From: Oxytricha trifallax
Taxonomy: Eukaryota; Ciliophora; Spirotrichea; Sporadotrichida; Oxytrichidae
Reading direction: 5' to 3'
DNA: 64,000 nucleotides
Assembly: GCA_000711775.1 (NCBI GenBank)
Contig: ARYC01000105.1
Coordinates: 124,001-188,000 of the forward strand
Below the pieces are notes generated by a model, which worked only from the letters and a program-made list of their open reading frames with translations, was not told the origin of the DNA and did no database searches. This document shows positions 1-11,639 of this stretch, in pieces. A program made the translations under genes and the position numbers. Numbering within the stretch: the first letter of the stretch is position 1; each line of letters starts with the position of its first letter.

Positions 1-552
1 TAGAGGAGGAGACCACAACAAGGCCGATACTAAGAAATAACCACTTAGACGACGAGAATATATTTAAAAGGGTTTAATATGATCGTGATGTTGACTAGAA
101 TTTGGAGTAAATTGAATTAAATAATGATTCAAAAAAGGAAAGTCCCAGTAAACTAGATTGACCCATAGATCTTGAGAGTAGTCAGACTAATTCACAATAC
201 ACCACTAGTGGTGCAGTATTGCTCTAAACTAATCCTTATAAATTTTTACTTTAATTGAATTTACTCAATAATAATAGGAACGTCCTCCTCAAGGATGATG
301 TTTCAAAGTTAATAGTCATAGCGAACAACAGATACTAGCAATACCAATGCCGCAGAGAAAAACTTAGGGTTCACAGCTGCAGCTTTGAATATGCAGACAT
401 CAAACAGTCAAGGGTCGACAGCAGGTCTCAACAATTAACAATTTGAAAAACAAACAGTACCAAGATCAACAAACAATCAGTCAAAATATGTTAAAAATTT
501 GTAATAGATAAATCCTAAAATACAAAGAAATATTTAATTAAAACATACTTGA
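1..552 (+). CDS. 3' end of a Q/N/S-rich protein (partial)
   Basis: Partial gene cut by the window edge; family not recognised. The reading frame opens at base 3 with an acidic start (EEETTTRPILRNNH) and moves to another frame from about 275. A GT..AG intron of roughly 152-275 (GTAAAC..AATAG) joins the two in phase. The C-terminal part is rich in Q, N, S and T and ends at TGA 550-552. It resembles the cytoplasmic tails of the membrane proteins downstream and may be the tail of another copy, but no transmembrane segment lies inside the window. Confidence 0.5.
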
Positions 553-1145
553 ATCATTATTATAATTATTTTTATAAAATTGATTGATTTTTTTAATTAT
601 TATATATGTTTGGGACCAAGTAGCAAAAGTTATATATTTTTACCACTTGATCCCAATCCTTATATGTATAATTATTATTTTAATTTAAAATACAATTAAT
701 TAAAAAATGTAAATTAGAAATGAAATTACTTTTATGAACATATGAAATTTAATTTATTCAAATTATTTAATTTATATCACTTTGGTAGTTAAATACTTAC
801 AAAATTGTTATATTTTAATTTATGTTACTAAATACAGAACTATTTTTATTATTTATTCATGTTTTAATTTATTAGTAATCTACACGTAATTTTATTAGAG
901 AAATCATTTAATTTTGAATAATTTCTCTTTTCTTTTATATTTCAACATTTGTAATAATATTATTAATATATAGACTGGGACCAAGTAGCAAAATTAAATG
1001 GCTTTTACTACTTGGTCCCAATAAATAAATATAAATCAAACAAATTTATAAAAAATAATTATAAAAAGTTCTCAAACAAAATATTTATATACCATTCTAT
1101 ATTTTAAGGTTTTCTCTATTTCAGATTTTTATCATATTTTGACTT
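553..1145. other. AT-rich spacer or IES with paired hairpins
   Basis: No coding frame seen. About 600 bp of very AT-rich DNA holding two copies of a 47 bp palindrome (see the repeat entry). It lies between two coding segments on the + strand, so it is either an intergenic spacer or an IES; no convincing pointer repeat was found. Confidence 0.5.
608..1022. repeat. Pair of hairpins, possible MITE-like element
   Basis: Two near-identical palindromes at 611-656 and 976-1022. Each begins TGGGACCAAGTAGCAAAA and closes with a near-reverse complement (TTTTACTACTTGGTCCCA in the second copy; the first has two mismatches). The outer arms of the two copies also pair with each other, so the whole 410 bp could be a small element with hairpin-bearing terminal inverted repeats. 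No clear target duplication was found. Confidence 0.55.
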
Positions 1146-1149
1146 AATG

Positions 1150-2865
1150 TGACCAATGCACTTAATGCATCACAGAATAATATCTCCGCTTATCAGTACA
1201 CTCAAAATGCCTTCAATGGCAGTATGATTGGCAGGGAGAACCTAATAGATACTATTTAGGAAGATGTAGAGGCTCAAGATGATTATGAAGAAAGTGATCA
1301 CGACTTAAAGAAGCATGCTAAAAACAGCAAAAACTTATATGATGAAGCTGTTCTGTAATTCAATCATAGCAGCAGTATAGCTGATGAGGAGTATAAAAAC
1401 AGTGCACGACGAAAATCAAATGAAGATGTTATATAAGACAGTAGTGACGATGAAGACGGTACTGTTGAGGTACAGGTAGTTCCTTAGGATTTATCAAATG
1501 TTTATGAGCAAAATGATTCTGAAGACGATTAGGCAGAGGTAAGTTTCCGTCCAAGCCATAAAAGTAAGGACAATTCTTTGACTAAAGTGGACAAAAGCCT
1601 AAGCAAGCAATCTATAATAGAGATTATAATTCAGTTAATTTTTATCTAATTGGATGAGCAGCAACAAAAAGAGCTTCATGCTGTTTGAAGGGGATGATAA
1701 AATAAATTAAACTATAAGAAACGATGAACCATTAGAATCAGGGAAACATACAGCCAGAAATAATAATTAAGATGATAGTCATGAAGTGAACCACATGCCA
1801 TATGGTGCTTCAACTATCGTGACTCCTAGAGATAATGTAGTTAAGTCCCGAAATGAACAATAAGTCAATAAAATTTGTTAATATTTTATAGTTTATTTAA
1901 GCTAAACTACCTGTTTTCACATAAGATGAGAGCCACTTACATTAAAAAGGCCTAGTGGGAGCAAACATAAATGATTTAACTGCAAGTTACAAGAAAAGTC
2001 AAAATTAAACTTAACAAAATGTAACTTAGCAAGACCATGATTCAACACCCACACATTTATTGCAAAAGAAGCATAAACCCCCTGCATAGTCAGTCTTATA
2101 AACTATCAAACAAAACGATACTTTGAGTCAATTCGTTAATGACCAGCAGGTGGCCACAAGCTAGAATGATCAAGACGATGATGAAGAGTTTCTAAAAAGA
2201 AAGGTTTAAGATGCACAGCCATTCAGTGATTTTGGATTTGACATGGATGAAGACGACGATGAAAATAATCCAGATGACAATGAAGACTTCATGGTGGTCA
2301 GGAAGGTAAAGCTTGAATAGAATTAGCCAAATTTTTATTAATTATGTCCCGTACAAATAAATATATATACTTTATAATTTAAAATCGATTAATCTAATAA
2401 TTAAAAGTAAGGAAAAATGAAATAAAAGTAATATTAATCTTTTAATTTTCACGATTTTCTTCGCTCTAATTAATCTTAAAATTTTCATAAGCTTTTGTTT
2501 TGATTTGATAAAAACACATGAATCCATAATAATATATAAAACTTTTATTCTTATATTTATATACATTTTTCTTAATAAGGATACTAGTGGCTTCGCAGAT
2601 GATTATAGTGGAAGTGGTCCTAATGATTCCATAATTTTTCCATTATTTCCCTAATATTTCAAGTTTTCCACCTAAAACATAATATTATTTCACTATAATA
2701 GATTCAGATATCTTTACTCCAAATTACTCACTAAATCAATCAAGGCAGCTACAGCAATAAAGAAAAATAAAACCAAAGAAAACCATAAAAAGCAAACCCA
2801 AAGAAATACCTAAAGCAGAGAAATGGGTGAAACAAAGAACAGGATCAATTATGAGCTTCTTATGA
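1150..2865 (+). CDS. Acidic/basic low-complexity protein segment, tail-like
   Basis: Coding by frame and composition, not recognised. The first part has alternating acidic and lysine-rich runs (EDVEAQDDYEESDHDLKK) with Q encoded by TAA/TAG. A frame change near 1,540-1,690 has a good donor (GTAAGT at 1540). Further coding stretches lie at about 1,680-1,880, 1,930-2,330 (acidic MDEDDDENNPDDNEDF) and 2,740-2,865 (lysine-rich, ending IMSFL then TGA 2863-2865). There is no signal peptide or membrane helix. Composition matches the cytoplasmic tails of the neighbouring membrane proteins, so this may be the tail of an upstream copy rather than a free-standing gene. Confidence 0.45.
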
Positions 2866-2989
2866 GGAATATTAAAAAATTATCAGATAATTTAAATTAT
2901 AGTAGGAAATTAAGAAAATATATTTATAAATAAGCAACATAAGCTTAAGAAATGTAAATTTGGAATTAGTCAATTAACTTATATTTTGA

Positions 2990-3733
2990 ATTTTTTGGGA
3001 GGTAAAAAAATTATATTACTTATGATTGTTATTATGAGAATTTGAATTTTACATATACAAAGATATATTATTAAATTTTAATAATTATATTTTTCCGTTT
3101 ATTTATAAGTTATATTTTATTTTTGACAAAGTTTCAGTATATTTTCAGGTTAATTTTAATTAATTATTTGACTTCTAGCTCCCTTTGAATTACTTAAATA
3201 GTAATTATTGAATATATTTTTAATATTTTTTTATATTTTTACTCTTATTTTAGCTAATCTTCTATGCTGTGTTTTACATTATATTTTTTTGAGATGGTGG
3301 AAGGTATGAATTTAATGCCAACTTTTTCGTATACATCATAATAGTAAACTTTGACCCAATAATCTCACCAAATTATGTGATAACCCATGAACTAAACAAG
3401 TAATTAGAAGAGCCTGTTACACCTCCACCCCCCAAAACCGACATAGGACTGGTTCAATATGTTAAAGATTCAGATTCAGCACCAATAATTATTGGAATTG
3501 CTGTGGGTTTAGTTATAGTTCTGGTAGCTATAATAATAATATTGATCATATTAGTAAGACGCTATGTCAGGAAAAATAGAATGGTCCCTATGAAAAAAGC
3601 AGGATTTAATAATCAGTAGAAATCTACAGGCAATAATGATAGTACTCTGGATTCATCTTAAATTGAGTAGTAACAGAAGCAACCTAAAATCAATATCCCT
3701 AATATTTATTATAAGTAATATTCTAAACTTTGA
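2990..3733 (+). CDS. Single-pass membrane protein, cluster copy 1
   Basis: Short extracellular piece containing GGRYEFNANFFVYIIIV, a proline-rich juxtamembrane stretch, then one strong transmembrane helix (IIIGIAVGLVIVLVAIIIIL) followed by basic RRYVRKNR, as expected for a type-I protein with its C-terminus in the cytosol. A short Q-rich tail ends at TGA 3731-3733. The GGRYEF motif recurs at 5,790 (YGGRYEFQGDTDVFIIF) in the same position relative to the helix, marking the two as paralogues. The N-terminal end is unclear because the sequence upstream of 3,290 is AT-rich (intron or IES). Confidence 0.6.
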
Positions 3734-3886
3734 GTGTTATTAGTTCTATAAAACTTAATATGAAACAAAAATTATTCTTAAGTAAATTAAAAGTATTGTC
3801 AGTTGACAAAACAAAACAAAAAAAATTTCTGGGGGTATTGAATGCTATAGTGTATACTTTGTGTTTGCGTTTGCTTTGTTCCCAAA

Positions 3887-5400
3887 ATGCCAATTTATGA
3901 TGATAGTCAAAATTAGAAAGAAATTGACTCTAGTCGAATTGGTCTTCAAGAAGGGGTTCCTGTTGAAGATAAATATTCCTTTCCCCAAGGTCCAAACGAC
4001 TAAGATTAATTATTTCAGGCAAATAGACATTCGATTATCAATCCAAATTTTAGCAAAGAAAATGACTTAAATGAGGATGATTAGATAGCTATCGAACCAA
4101 GCACAAGAACTAGTAATCAAATCGGCTAGTCCCTTAAAATTAATGCAATTGTTTGTATGTATTTTATAGGATCAGATATGCAAGAAAATTATCCCCATAA
4201 ATAGCGAATACAAACATCAAAATTTTGCAATCAAGTCAGTAGTCAGATCGGACTGCAGATTCAGCTTCAGCTACCTTGGGTAGAGTCGGTTCTTAAATTG
4301 ATGGTTTGACTCCTTTAGTCACCCTTAACATTTTCAGCCCCAGTATCGTTTCAAGCAATGCTGGTGGAGGTTAGTAATAGCACTTCTCTAAAGGTATAGA
4401 TCCAATTCTGGAGGACATCGAAACTATCAGTTAAGGGGATGAAATCTTAAAAGATTTGAAAAATCATTAAACTATTAATCAGGATGATTAAAGAACACTC
4501 AGTATGACTGGTAAAGTTGAAGGCAACTCCAGTAAAATGCTGTAGTATGACCCTGGGTCTGTTAGAAATCAAAACTAAAAAGTAAACTTTGGAGGCTTCA
4601 TAAATGGGCTAATGGAATAGGAGAACCTAAATGAGAGAATGAACTCGAATAGCTAGATGGGAGTCATATCTGATAATAGAACCAGGAGTAAAAAGTTTAA
4701 TGAAGATAATCCAAATATGCTCCACTCTCTAAGCGATGAAGAATTTGATAGGAGTGAAGAACTTAAAGATGCCATCAATGACTTTATTAAAAGTAACACT
4801 CACGTTTTTCTATTAGATAATTATGCATTATCATATTTTTAACTTTGATTAATCAGATAGAATGGTAAATTAAAGCAATATGCGAAATCTGGTATCCTAC
4901 TCTTTAGTAGAAAAAAGCTATAACACTAACCTAATTTTGGAAGATGAAAATGGAAGTAGTCAGGATGATGGTTCTGCTACAAACAAACACCTTAGAAAAA
5001 GTGGGCATGAGTATTAAGAGTATGACGACTATGGAAATCAGGTTGATATTGATAACAGCAGCAGAGGTGGCCAAAATTTAGATAGTAGTTTGGATTTTAG
5101 AATGAGAAACACGTAAACTATGAATCTTTTGTAGAAAATGTCCAAGGGAGTTAAGAAATAGCTTAAGAAACTATTAATTATTCATTTATTAGTCATTTAA
5201 GTAGAAATGAAATTTAAGCTTTATTTGGAAAAAATTTATCCAAAATCTTTTACTGTTTTTAAAACAAGTTACTTAATCAATACCTAAGGAACTGCCTAAA
5301 TCCTAAAAATGGATTAAAAACGGGGCAGGTAGTAAAATGTTTTGAGACTTAACTCAAAATAAAACATCAAGTAATCTTTGAAATATCATAATAATAATAA
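3887..5400 (+). CDS. Q/N/S-rich hydrophilic protein or tail segment
   Basis: Opens with ATG (MPIYDDSQNQKEIDSSRIGL) and runs through at least three exons, with an AT-rich break near 4,145-4,175 and an intron at about 4,803-4,855 (GTTTTT..AATCAG). All parts are hydrophilic and rich in S, N, Q, D and E; no membrane segment. The frame stays open to about 5,400 but the last 200 bp may be non-coding. It may be the extended cytoplasmic tail of the preceding membrane protein, joined after DNA elimination, or an independent gene. No domain recognised. Confidence 0.5.
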
Positions 5401-5789
5401 TTGAAATGGTATCCACGTGCAATCAATTTTTTGTAAGGATAGCATTTTAATGTATATTTTCATGCTCCGTGCAGAATTAAAGATACTGAATATTTTCTTG
5501 AATATATATTGCTAAAAAGCATAATTTAAATTTATAAATGGTTTTTTAAATTAGTAATAAAATCATTTCTATTTATAGAATATCAGACTATTAAAATAAC
5601 ATGTACATTTGACTTTAAGATAATATTTTTCATATATTTAATAATTAACTTAATCGTAAGAAAAACATTTTTCAAATTTAAATCTAAACTTTGTTAAACT
5701 CCAAATAAATGTTACTTAAATTTATTGAATTACAATATATGTATTTTTATTTCTATAATAATACCAAAATATTAATACTGATTTTCTTT

Positions 5790-8370
5790 TATGGTGGAAG
5801 GTATGAATTCCAAGGTGATACTGATGTCTTTATTATATTTGGGGACTAAGTTTCTTTATCTATTTATATTGCATTTTTGTGATAAAAATTTAAAGAATAT
5901 TTTTCTTAAATCTTATAAAGAGATAAAATTGTATAAAGTTTTGTAATAAAAAGTATCCCCTATAAATATTTGTAGCGAATTCAGGTCTGACAGCTTATTA
6001 CGATCTGTAATACAGACTATCTGTACCGATCGTTACAACACCCCCAACACCATCTCCTACTCCAAGCCCACCCATTCCCGAAGTCATTGTCACCACTATA
6101 TTTAAAGTTGAATTCATTATTAAGTATTTGAGTTAACTTTCATTTTAATTCAATTAATACAGAGGAGTTAGACAAAGGCTAGAGAGCTGGAATAATAATT
6201 GGAAGTATAGTAGGGGGTTTAGTTTTATTAATGATATCTCTGTACGGCTGCTTCATGCTGCTCAACAGAAAAAGAAAGCCAATCGTAAATATAGATAATG
6301 AATAGAACGGTTATGATGTATCAAATACTCCAGGATTCACTAGTAAATTAAAATAAAATGAAAATGTACATCAAGATACACCTGAGGGTGACTAATCACT
6401 TTTGAGGAAGATATTTTGTTGCTAGTGTTTCAAGAAAAAACAAGAAGATTCTCCCAATAAGTAAGGTTATCAACATCACAGATTTGCTACTGATATGAAT
6501 GCCACAAATATTTACTATAAATTGATGAATGCTAATAATTTGGATAATTTCAACTTTTATGTATAAATATGGATAACGCTTATACAGGTGGTTTGGATAT
6601 AACAACCAGAAGAGGTTATCAAGATGCATCTATGCTTAACTACACTCAAAATAACAGCAACTTAAATTCACAAAGAGACTTGTAAAATTACACTCATGTT
6701 AACATGCTCACTCCCCATGACGATGATAGTCATATGTCCCCTATCAATGACTAAGTTTTACTTTAATAAATAAGATTTAGCTAATATTACGAGGTTACTC
6801 AAATTAATATAATTTAAAGTAACTCCTACACCCCATGTTGATCCGTTACACGTTTAAGCCCCAAATCCCTTCCTTGGCTAAAACGTAATAACTGAAGTAG
6901 AAAACCATTAAATATTTATGTTATTTATTACCCTCAATCCTTGAACAGGTATGTAAGTTTAAATATATTAATTTAATTTTTTTATGAACAGGTATAGTTC
7001 CTCTCGCACTGACATAGCTCTAACTGGAAGAGACTTTGAAACTTAGGGTATGCTGCTTCAAACCTAAGATCCTCCCACTATCGACGGCAGACCAAAAATA
7101 AATCTTAGGAGCAATAACCCAATCGAGGATCAAGGCAGCAATAGCAAATTGATAGATTCTAAAATTCATCCAGAAACAAAGGTTAATTAAAAAGAGAGGT
7201 TTAAGGATAGAAAGGTTAATGATTAAAAGTAAAACAAAAAGAAAGTATAAGAGAAAGGAGAGAGGAAAAATGTATAGGTAGTTGATTTTCATCACACTCT
7301 TGGGAATTAATAGCTTCAAATGAGTCATGATTCTATTAAGGACTTTTAGGATAATAAAAAAAAGTTAATAGTTTTATGTCACTCTAAATTAATAAATTTT
7401 TTGTTGAATATTGACTCGCATTCTATTTAACAAGAAATAATTCCAACTGCTATAGATAAAAATTCACATTTGGTCAGCTTAAACAGCAGCTAAATAATGA
7501 ACTAACAATCTGCTGTAGAGCTAGATCGAACTCTTAACTAACAAAAATTATAGCCCAACATAATTTATCAAGAAAGTTAGCCAAATCAAGAACCCATGCC
7601 TCCATTATTTGTAAATTCAAGCAATATTACTATAGACAGTTAATTCAAGTAAAATGATAAGTCCAATAATAGCAATTCACAAGAATAAGAGCATCCTTAT
7701 TTGATTGAATAGTAAAAGCACGAGAAATAATAAAAACAACCATAGCCGAGATCTACATAGGAACTAAAAATGTTCCAAGCGAAAGATGTAAATACCAAAA
7801 AGCCAGCTAATTAATATAATTAACAGAGGACTTTGCCCTCATAACTGTAACAAAGAGCTAAAAGTACTGATCAAAACAATAGAACAACAATGAATTTTTA
7901 TAATAGCAAAACACAGAAAAATATGCATCCCATGGTATCAGTTGACAATAGTATGAATGATTAGGGGAAATTATTCAATTAAGAATATGGAATGCAAGGT
8001 CAGAATAATCGTAGTTTTAATTATCAATTTATATAATCGTCCGTTCTCTTCAATGTAGCAGTTCTCAAATGAAAAAGAAAGAGCTATGCGTGGATATAGT
8101 CAGGACAAGGCCTATAGGTAAACTTTGACAGAAATTTACAAGCCAATAACCATGACTATAAATCAAAATGTAAAGATTTATGACAAATTTGTATAAGAGC
8201 ACTAATGGCTCAGGCATGTATCAAAGATCTAGCTTTACAATAAAAATGACAACAAATTTGATCAAAATTAAAGCCAAAATCATCAATCAAATCTAAGTCA
8301 AAATCCTAGTTAAAGTCAATTTAATAGCTAAAGTTAATTAAATGATCAGTAGTGATTTTAATGAAACGTC
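5790..8370 (+). CDS. Single-pass membrane protein, cluster copy 2
   Basis: Ectodomain fragment YGGRYEFQGDTDVFIIF at 5,790-5,850, a TP-rich juxtamembrane piece near 6,040-6,100, and a transmembrane helix at about 6,190-6,260 (AGIIIGSIVGGLVLLMISLY) followed by NRKRK. A Cys-containing membrane-proximal stretch (KIFCCQCFKKKQ) follows, then a long N/Q/S-rich tail to about 8,370. The tail is interrupted by a 29 bp segment at 6,548-6,576 flanked by TGGATAA; deleting it restores the frame. A second, 25 bp candidate lies at 6,801-6,825 (ACTC repeats). This is a paralogue of the copies before and after it; ligand and function unknown. Confidence 0.6.
6541..6576. other. 29 bp mini-IES, pointer TGGATAA
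   Basis: TGGATAA occurs at 6541-6547 and 6570-6576. The + frame reads ..NANNLD up to the first copy, and the only open frame after the second copy is offset by 29 bp. Deleting one copy plus the intervening AT-rich bases gives ..NNLDNAYTGGLDITTRRGY.. without a break. No GT..AG intron restores the frame here. Confidence 0.75.
6797..6825. other. 25 bp candidate mini-IES, pointer ACTC
   Basis: ACTC at 6797-6800 and 6822-6825 in the same codon phase. Removing 25 bp joins ..YYEVT to PTPHVDPLHVQAPNPF, avoiding the TGA near 6,840. The 4 bp repeat is short, so chance is not excluded. Confidence 0.45.
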
Positions 8371-8419
8371 CATAGAAACATATTTATACACAACTTTGTT
8401 TATTTAATTTTATTTTTAG

Positions 8420-11361
8420 AATCTTTAATTTTTATATGACTATCAGGGTTAGTGAGATATAACTTTTTATATGAATTCCAAGGTAATGAAAGGCCTTTTT
8501 TAATAATTTAAGCAACGAAAACCACTTCTTCAGAGGATTTTTTCTAGTTGACTTATTAATTAAAACTCAAAGTGATTATAACTGGATCAGAGACTTCAAC
8601 GTCACTTGTTAATAAAATATTCAATACTGAAAGTGCAGGGACGCCTTTTATGATTATTTCGGATATTTAATTGGTTTGTGAGTTTATTATATAATATATA
8701 ATGGTTTAAATTTGTTCATAATGAACTTTTTTTAGGATAAAGTTAACTAAAATTTTTTTAATTTTTTAAAATATTTATAACATTATAAATCAAGCTCAAT
8801 AGTTTTTATTGATTTTGATTTAAATTTGAAATCTTTGATTTAATCATTGTGATCTAATTTTTCCAATTAAATTGATTTTATTAATATTATCATAATTATC
8901 AGCTGCATAGCTTTCAGCATAATAGGTATGATAATTGGGGCATTCTTCATGTACAAATATCTCACTCGAAATCGCGTGAGCAGTCTTTAAGAAAAAGGTT
9001 GTTTTATAAGGTTTATGGATCGCACTCTTTTTAGAATGTTTCGCAAATCTGGTGAAAATCTTCAATAAAATGCTTCAAACAGTATCATATAAGACTCTGC
9101 AAGAGAAAAGATTCACATAGGGGAAAGTGAGCTGCCAATGAAAGCTGCACATAATTTAGTCATGATACCTTTCAATAATCAGTTTGATAGTAGTGTGAAA
9201 TAAAATAATGAAAGTGGTGTGACTCCCTAAAATGGACCACAAGAATCTGTCAAATTAGTGATTGATCCAAGACAGCTTTAAATTGGAAATGTATCCCCAT
9301 TTACTGTGAAAAATTCTAATAAAAATATTACACCAATTACCTCAAGGACTTTAGATACTGTAACTAATGTATCTGATATAGGCAAGAGACAAGTTAGAAA
9401 CAATTAATACCGAAATTTATTGATAATTTTTAAGTTTTTAAAATATAATTCAGCTGAAATTTTCATGAATATATTGTTTCTACATTAATCTTATTTTATA
9501 TAAAACTTATATATTCTAAATATAGAAATAAATTACAAAAATTATTTTATTGATCACCCCTACAATTCCTTTTATTTTAAAGATTATGCTTCTTATAATA
9601 ATAATTTTTACTTATTAAACTATCAATTAGTTATTTACAGAGGGTCAATTACAAAATTACCATTAACAATTAATGCTCACTTTATTTAGAATTTATTTAA
9701 TTATTTTCTTCAAAATTGATATAACAAATAATAAAAATTGAGAATTAACTTGTAGCAAGTTTTGAATTTTAATGTTTTACCTCCACTAGTTAATGCCAAA
9801 TCGAGATAAGTTGTTCCAATAAACTATTTACGTTGGATTATAAAAAATGTAAGAACTTATTTATATTTACTAGAGACAATTGAAAGAGCAAGTTTAGAAG
9901 ATCTCACAGTAAAAGAAAATAGCGTTTAAATTCCAGACAATAAATCTGCATTCTTGGAATATTAATCGAATCAAAATCTACTTAACAACTAGGAAGATTA
10001 AACAGCCCGTTTCTCAAATAAATCAAATTTTAAACTTGATGCATTTGGAAATTATGTAGTCAGTAATAATATAAACCTCTTAATGAGGTTTATAATTGCT
10101 ATGATTTGAAGGGAATTTTTTAGGAGTTGGGTTATTAATTAAATGCAAGTCAAAGCTGCTAGGTTCTATTTTATGATGAAGTGAATTTTGTTTTAATGTT
10201 TTACTGAACTATTGATGTGATAAATAAATTGAATAAATCAAATCATTATTTAGCTATAACTAACTGTGTAGTTAAAGCAATAATACCTAAATCTTAAGAC
10301 TAAGAAAAAGAAACTCTTTTATAAACTTATACTAACAATCATTGAATAACTTTGAAAAATTGAGCACTTCTATCTAGACCTTCGAGCTCCCTTAGTAAAG
10401 GCTCTTAAATTTATAAATGAAATGGCATATATCTTGCAAATTGCAGATCATATTAAGATAGTAGTTCATTTAGATTTTGTCAATTTAAACAATATCTAAT
10501 TATATAATGATTATATTCAGAAGGTAGTTGAGTGAATAAAGTAAAGACCTTTACAACATCAACCAAAAATGCTCTTTGAGTAATATAATAAAATACATTT
10601 ATATAAACCCTAAAAAATCATGGCCTTTACAAACCTTAATATGAGATTTATTTAAGGTTTTTAATGTGAATTAATTTTAGAATTCGTTCTAAGTAAAGAA
10701 ATTTGAGAAACCTTAATTAAGAAATAGCAAAACTTATTAAGAAGGAGGTTTAAAGGCAATATTAAGGAATTTCAAGGATGATAATTTTGAAGAAGACAAG
10801 TCATATTTGTCTAATAATAACCCTAATAATTTTAATTAAGATGTTTTGAAGACGATTAACTATTAGAGCCGGAAACCTTTCAATAAAATCTAGACAGCTG
10901 AAGTTGACAATTCTATGAAGGCAAATAATTATGACAAAAGTAGTAATCTGGCATTAAACTTAAAGACTAGAAGTATAGGAGAAATTAATTATGATATAAT
11001 GACGCCTATTTCAAGTACAAAAAATTACAATATCATAGGGGCAAACCAAGTTGATCAGGAAAAAGCTACTATTGATGATTATAATTACATTCCACAAAAT
11101 GACTTTAATGGCGGGAATATAAAAACCAACTTCATAGGTAATTAGCAAAAGAAAAAAAAGAAAGTAAAGAAAATGGGAACCAGTAATGTTGTTATTCCGA
11201 AAACTTCTTCTTGGATGTACGATTAGTAAAATAGTGGGCAAAATGAGAGTAAAAATAATTTAAAAATTACAGGCTTTGATGTTTAGAGCTCTTTCGAAGA
11301 GAAGGGACTAAAGAATAATAATAGTAAGATCGATGATTTTAATGATAGAGACTACTATTGA
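8420..11361 (+). CDS. Single-pass membrane protein, cluster copy 3, with long tail
   Basis: The ectodomain piece at 8,460-8,690 contains YEFQGNERPFLIIQ and a Ser/Thr-rich strand-like region. A transmembrane helix at about 8,870-8,960 (IIIIISCIAFSIIGMIIGAFF) is followed by YKYLTRNR and a basic/Q-rich tail to 9,409. After a 350 bp AT-rich gap more coding follows: 9,880-10,080; 10,370-10,530 (helical, DLRAPLVKALKFINEMAYIL); and 10,745-11,361, N/K/D-rich, ending DRDYY then TGA. Whether all pieces belong to one gene depends on excisions I cannot define; the helical 10.1-10.5 kb piece looks unlike the rest and could be a separate gene or an old insertion. Confidence 0.5.
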
Positions 11362-11639
11362 AATCTTGAGCATTTAATTTTATAACTTAAATTTATTTCA
11401 GTATTTCATTATAAAGACTTGAAACATTAATCTAAATAGATCGGTAAATTACAAAATTAATAGTGTTGTTACAAATATTATAATGCTAATAATTATTATA
11501 GTTAAGAATGAAAGTGATATAGAATTAAAAGAAGGATTTTAGAAAATAACTAGCAATATAACTATTAGTCCTCTGTCTGTGTTAACTTATTGTATGATCC
11601 CATACTCAACCATTTTTGAATAATAATTTAAGAGATTTG

